Positions 40,897 through 44,457 of a stretch of 44,457 nucleotides of DNA are shown here, one piece after another. Position 1 is the stretch's first letter. Each line of letters begins with the position of its first letter. This DNA comes from Rheinheimera sp. (GTDB taxonomy: Bacteria > Pseudomonadota > Gammaproteobacteria > Enterobacterales > Alteromonadaceae). The DNA lies in assembly GCA_003482455.1 (NCBI GenBank), contig DMYW01000051.1, positions 1-44,457 on the forward strand, read 5' to 3'. A program made the position numbers and the translations under genes. The notes under the pieces are model-generated. The model did no database searches, was not told where the DNA came from, and saw only the letters and a list, made by a program, of their open reading frames with translations.

Positions 40897-41677
40897 TGTT
40901 TAGTGCTCCCTGACGAACTTTACTCAAGAACGGCGCGAAACCTTTAGCGCCCCCCCAGAATTGGAACGTGTGTGCAACACCATTGCTAGTTAAAGTTGCA
41001 CCTGATAAGCCGTCCACTTCATATGGGGAGTCTTTATGCGCATTGCCTGGTTTCATAATTTTGATCGCGGCTTGGCCATCATCAGTCAAGAACTTCTTAC
41101 CGACAAATTGTGCAACCCATTTCGGGTTTTGAATCTCGCCACCTAAACCTGGCGTTTCACCATGCTCGTAGTAGTTCAACCCTTTGATCGTAGTGCCGTC
41201 TTTGTCCAATGCTAAGAAGCCATGCATTGTTGACCATAAGCCATAGCCGTGAATTGGCAGGACAATGTAAGAAACATCTTTAGATTCAACACCGTTAACA
41301 TAAGCCAAGTACACAGGCGCTACGTTTGCACGAGTACGGATTTTGGCGATGTCGTCTCCTTCAGCCAACGCAACGCTACCGGCAGGGTCTTTCATCATTT
41401 TGCGATAGTCGTAAGACATTGGGTCTTGATCTACAAACTCGCCAGTATCTAGGTTGACTAAGCGCACTTGAACTTTAGATTCAAATTGCGCCTTGATATC
41501 ACCGTCTTGCAACAAACCAGTCGCGATCAGAATATTCTTCTGCGCATCTAAGGCTTTGTTTTCAGCTTGTTTAGGACGCAAGCCAACTGCCGCAGCAGCA
41601 ACGAAAATCGCGCACACCAAACACAGTGAAATAACGACAAAAAACGTTTTTCCAATGCTTTCGTTATTTTTAGACAT
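40889..41677 (-). CDS. nqrC: Na+-NQR subunit C (covalent FMN)
   Basis: The subunit has one N-terminal TM helix (about 11-35) and a periplasmic FMN-binding domain. From ATG 41677 (MSKNNESIGKTF) it has 262 residues (Vibrio 257). The flavinylation motif is DGLSGATLTSNG with acceptor T228, normally modified by ApbE. The frame to 41713 is longer than the gene: ATG 41677 overlaps the nqrB stop by eight bases and GGAGG stands 10 bases upstream. Confidence 0.96.
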   Translation of the reverse strand: MSKNNESIGKTFFVVISLCLVCAIFVAAAAVGLRPKQAENKALDAQKNILIATGLLQDGDIKAQFESKVQVRLVNLDTGEFVDQDPMSYDYRKMMKDPAGSVALAEGDDIAKIRTRANVAPVYLAYVNGVESKDVSYIVLPIHGYGLWSTMHGFLALDKDGTTIKGLNYYEHGETPGLGGEIQNPKWVAQFVGKKFLTDDGQAAIKIMKPGNAHKDSPYEVDGLSGATLTSNGVAHTFQFWGGAKGFAPFLSKVRQGALNNG

Positions 41678-42875
41678 TACGTGCCAGCCTCCGTTTAATG
41701 TTTGCCTGAGCAACCATATAGTCGAACAACGGAGCGAACAGGTTGCTAAACAGAATTGCCAGCATCATGCCTTCTGGGTAAGCCGGGTTCACTACACGAA
41801 TCATCACGACCATAAAACCAATCAGAGCACCGTATGCCCATTTCCCCGTGTTGGTAAATGAAGCAGATACAGGGTCTGTTGCCATAAAGAACATACCGAT
41901 AGCGAAACCACCGAGCACTGCATGCCAGTACCAAGGCATTGCAAACATGTGGTTACTTTCGGAGCCAATCATGTTGAACATAGTTGAGAAAACGACCATG
42001 CTCGCAAACACGCCGGCAACAATACGCCAAGACGCAATGCGCAGGTAAATCAGAGCGAAACCGCCGATCATCAAAGCTAACGTCGAGGTTTCACCAACAG
42101 AACCAGGAATGAAACCGTAGAAAGCATCCCACCATTGTTGGTTGATTGACCAGTCTGACACTTCACCGTTGGCAGCTTTTGACAACCAAGTAGCGCCAGA
42201 GTATCCATCTGCAACTGTCCAAACTTTGTCACCAGAGATATTTGCTGGGTAAGCAAAGAATAAAAATGCACGACCTGATAGCGCCGGGTTTAAGAAGTTG
42301 CGACCTGTACCACCAAACACTTCTTTAGCTACGACCACGCCAAAGGTGATACCCAAAGCAACTTGCCACAGCGGAATGGACGCAGGAAGGATTAGCGCAA
42401 ACAGAATAGAACTAACAAAGAAGCCTTCGTTAATTTCATGTTTCCGGACTGTCGCGAACAGCACTTCCCAGAAACCACCCACGATAAAAGTTACCGCGTA
42501 GATTGGCAGGAACCAGCAGGCACCGTACCACATTTTAGAGCCCCACCCAGAATCGGCTGTAAGTTCACCACCGAATGCATGGAATAAAGCAACTTGCCAA
42601 GTATCTGGCAGCTTGACGGTTTCTGACAACACGGCCGCCGCTTGGTGACCGACGTTGAACATACCGAAAAACATCGCAGGGAATAACATCAGCCAAACCA
42701 TGATCATGATGCGTTTTAAATCAATCGCATCACGCACATGCGTACTGGATTTAGTTACTTTACCTGGGGTGTACAGAATAGTGGCTGCAGCTTCATACAG
42801 TGCATACCACTTTTCGTATTTGCCGCCTTTTTCAAAGTTCGGCTCAATACTTTCTAAATAATGTTTTAAACCCAT
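41670..42875 (-). CDS. nqrB: Na+-NQR subunit B (covalent FMN, ion channel)
   Basis: The largest membrane subunit, 401 residues with about ten helices, carries covalent FMN and riboflavin and takes part in Na+ translocation and quinone binding. The flavinylation motif GYSGATW has acceptor T229. It starts MGLKHYLESIEPNFEKGGKYEKWYALYEA, as in Vibrio. HEINEGFFVSSILFALILPASIPLW, EVFGGTGRNFLNPALSGRAFLFFAYP and WMSF-like helices also fit. It lies 2 bases after nqrA. Confidence 0.97.
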   Translation of the reverse strand: MGLKHYLESIEPNFEKGGKYEKWYALYEAAATILYTPGKVTKSSTHVRDAIDLKRIMIMVWLMLFPAMFFGMFNVGHQAAAVLSETVKLPDTWQVALFHAFGGELTADSGWGSKMWYGACWFLPIYAVTFIVGGFWEVLFATVRKHEINEGFFVSSILFALILPASIPLWQVALGITFGVVVAKEVFGGTGRNFLNPALSGRAFLFFAYPANISGDKVWTVADGYSGATWLSKAANGEVSDWSINQQWWDAFYGFIPGSVGETSTLALMIGGFALIYLRIASWRIVAGVFASMVVFSTMFNMIGSESNHMFAMPWYWHAVLGGFAIGMFFMATDPVSASFTNTGKWAYGALIGFMVVMIRVVNPAYPEGMMLAILFSNLFAPLFDYMVAQANIKRRLARNV

Positions 42876-42877
42876 TA

Positions 42878-44218
42878 TCAGCCTTCCTTCTGGATCGTCG
42901 TCAGGCAGTTACGCAATGCTACGCCGTAGTCATATTTACCAGGGCATACAAAGGTACACAGCGCCAAATCTTCTTCGTCCAGTTCTAAACAACCTAAGGA
43001 CACAGCACCATCAGTGTCACCAACCAGAATGTCACGAAGTAACAATGTGGGCAGGATATCTAACGGCATAACGCGTTCATAGTTACCGATTGGGACCATA
43101 GCGCGGTCTGAACCGTTGGTCGTGGTGGTCATGCTGAACAAACGTTTTGGATTCAAGTGCGACAGATAAGCGCGAGTCACCGAGAATTTGTTTGAGCCAG
43201 GAGCTAACCAGCCTAAAAACTCTTTCTCATAACCCTCTGCTAGTGCAGATACTTGCGTATGGAAACGGCCTAAGTATGCATGAACACCCACAGATTGCTT
43301 ACCGTTGAGCACTGAACCAGAAATGACACGATTCGTACCTTCCTGCAGCTGGCCAGCTACGATTTGCTCAAGCGATGCGCCCAACACAGTTTTGATCAGA
43401 CGTGGCTCTTTTACGACAGGACCAGCCAGAGAGATTACTCGGTCAGCAACATATTGACCTGAAGTAAACAGCTTACCGATCGCAATCACGTCTTGATAAC
43501 CGATATGCCACGCGACTTTTTTCAGTGACACAGGGTCGATCATGTGGATGTGTGTTCCCGGCAGACCTGCAGGATGTGGTCCCGCAAATTCTTCTGTCGC
43601 GACAGAAGCCACTGTTGGAACGTTTGCACCCGCAGCTTTACAGACGTAGACCTTTTTGTCAGTCAAACGACTTAATACAGTCAAACCATACTGGAACGCC
43701 TCTGCATTAGCAGCAATCACTACTGTCGCATCAGCTGCCAATGGATTGGTATCCATCGCGGTAACAAAGATTGCACTTGGCTGACTATCAGCAGCAGGCG
43801 AGGTACTAAAAGGACGGGTGCGGAATGCTGTCCACAGACCAGATTCAAGCAGTTGTTTACGAACTACCTGACCTTCTAGTGAAGATAATTCTGTTGCGCT
43901 GAAGCTTTGAAATTGTACTGCATCATCCGAACCATCTTTATCGATGACCACTGATTGCAACACACGTTTTGCACCGCGGTTAATCGCACTCACTGTGCCA
44001 GAGATCGGGGAAGTGAAAAACACACCAGGATTCTTTTTGTCTTCAAAAAGTGCCTGACCGCGTTTCACTTTGTCACCCAACTCAACCAGCATAGTTGGGC
44101 GCATTCCGACGTACTCTTCACCCAGCAAAGCGACCGACTTGATGGATGGACCATCATGGATCACTTGTTTAGGACTGCCCGACAGGGGAATGTCCAATCC
44201 TTTTTTGATTTTTTTCAT
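42878..44218 (-). CDS. nqrA: Na+-NQR subunit A
   Basis: A cytoplasmic subunit, with quinone-binding role, first gene of the operon. From ATG 44218 (MKKIKKGLDIPLSG) it has 446 residues, equal to Vibrio NqrA. Signatures are GMRPTMLVELGDKVKRGQALFEDKKNPGVFFTSPISGTV and FSMTTTTNGSDRAMVPIGNYERVMPLDI, and the C-terminal CLELDEEDLALCTFVCPGKYDYG. A GTG at 44230 would add four residues and is less like the family. The Shine-Dalgarno is weak. Confidence 0.97.
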   Translation of the reverse strand: MKKIKKGLDIPLSGSPKQVIHDGPSIKSVALLGEEYVGMRPTMLVELGDKVKRGQALFEDKKNPGVFFTSPISGTVSAINRGAKRVLQSVVIDKDGSDDAVQFQSFSATELSSLEGQVVRKQLLESGLWTAFRTRPFSTSPAADSQPSAIFVTAMDTNPLAADATVVIAANAEAFQYGLTVLSRLTDKKVYVCKAAGANVPTVASVATEEFAGPHPAGLPGTHIHMIDPVSLKKVAWHIGYQDVIAIGKLFTSGQYVADRVISLAGPVVKEPRLIKTVLGASLEQIVAGQLQEGTNRVISGSVLNGKQSVGVHAYLGRFHTQVSALAEGYEKEFLGWLAPGSNKFSVTRAYLSHLNPKRLFSMTTTTNGSDRAMVPIGNYERVMPLDILPTLLLRDILVGDTDGAVSLGCLELDEEDLALCTFVCPGKYDYGVALRNCLTTIQKEG

Positions 44219-44457
44219 ACGTACTTGCACTACTTAATGGGAAGAAACAGGGCCTGGATTTTCGGCTGCTCGCCTCGCAGCGCACCTGGTGAAAACTGGC
44301 TATAAATCAACCAGATCTCAACAGATACACGTACCAGCGGGCGATTTTAGCACTAAAAATCGCAAGCCAGCTATGATAAATGACAAATTTATGCAGTCAG
44401 GAGCTTGACTGTTGCAAAGTGTAGTCAAAGCCCGCAAATATGCTCACGAAATAAGCA
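44219..44457 (-). promoter_or_regulatory. Upstream region of the nqr operon
   Basis: No coding sequence is seen in these last 239 bases. An inverted repeat, GCGATTTT (44341-44348) with AAAATCGC (44356-44363), includes on the minus strand TGC-TAAAAT, an extended -10 element (TAAAAT at 44349-44344). A further hairpin, CAGTCA / TGACTG, lies at about 44394-44411. A weak -35 only is found, so the promoter is tentative. The start of any upstream gene is outside the window. Confidence 0.4.

Noticed and set aside
1..44457. CRISPR array, tRNA, rRNA, transposon, prophage or defence island
   Set aside because: No regularly spaced repeats, no tRNA-like cloverleaf noticed by eye, no transposase or phage proteins; xerD is the housekeeping recombinase and not an integrase of an island.

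Overview
The window is chromosomal DNA of a gammaproteobacterium, most like the Alteromonadales-type genera Rheinheimera or Alishewanella. The genus is inferred from gene content and was not tested. Supporting signs are the order fldB/xerD-dsbC-recJ-prfB-lysS, a divergent trmN/srmB pair, a Na+-NQR operon, rdgC, a DUF3718 and a DUF3545 protein, and dense two-component and cyclic-di-GMP signalling. I saw no rRNA, tRNA, insertion sequence, prophage, CRISPR array or recognisable defence island. Most of the window is a well-packed core genome.

Left part (1-16.5 kb). The minus-strand run xerD, dsbC, recJ, prfB and the start of lysS covers recombination, disulfide isomerisation, repair and translation. 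prfB carries the classical +1 frameshift site, so the gene is longer than any single open frame. fldB is divergent from xerD, and the two start codons overlap. A c-di-GMP-I (GEMM-I) riboswitch then precedes a small exported DUF3718 protein. Next come ycaQ-trmN and the divergent helicase gene srmB, a GlxA-type AraC regulator, a small membrane protein, an exported protein with a PEP-CTERM-like tail, an outer-membrane CBM9/DUF5916 protein, the nucleoside kinase gsk and the peroxide-stress gene yaaA.

Middle part (16.6-27.2 kb). A response regulator fused to a long TPR-like helical region starts at TTG. It is divergent from a transaldolase-pgi sugar-phosphate operon. A 57-residue DUF3545 gene, absent from a long-ORF view, follows. 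The threonine operon thrL-thrA-thrB-thrC reads leftwards with a complete attenuator, and the uracil-DNA glycosylase gene ung sits 6 bases after thrC as a probable fourth structural gene.

Right part (27.4-44.5 kb). Two signalling clusters lie here. One is an overlapping operon of a CheY-like receiver, a CheC-like phosphatase and a PAS-GGDEF diguanylate cyclase, divergent from a sensor histidine kinase. The other is a tightly packed operon of a hybrid histidine kinase (HAMP, HisKA, HATPase, receiver, Hpt), a HIT-family protein and an HDOD protein. rdgC lies between them. An M17 aminopeptidase gene and the Na+-translocating NADH:quinone reductase operon nqrABCDEF with its maturation gene nqrM close the window. 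The usual apbE is not present between nqrF and nqrM.

The most interesting lead is a possible cyclic-di-GMP circuit. A receiver/CheC/diguanylate cyclase module with a probable cognate kinase lies in the same window as a c-di-GMP riboswitch controlling a small secreted protein of unknown role. The link between them is an inference; each part is visible in the sequence.
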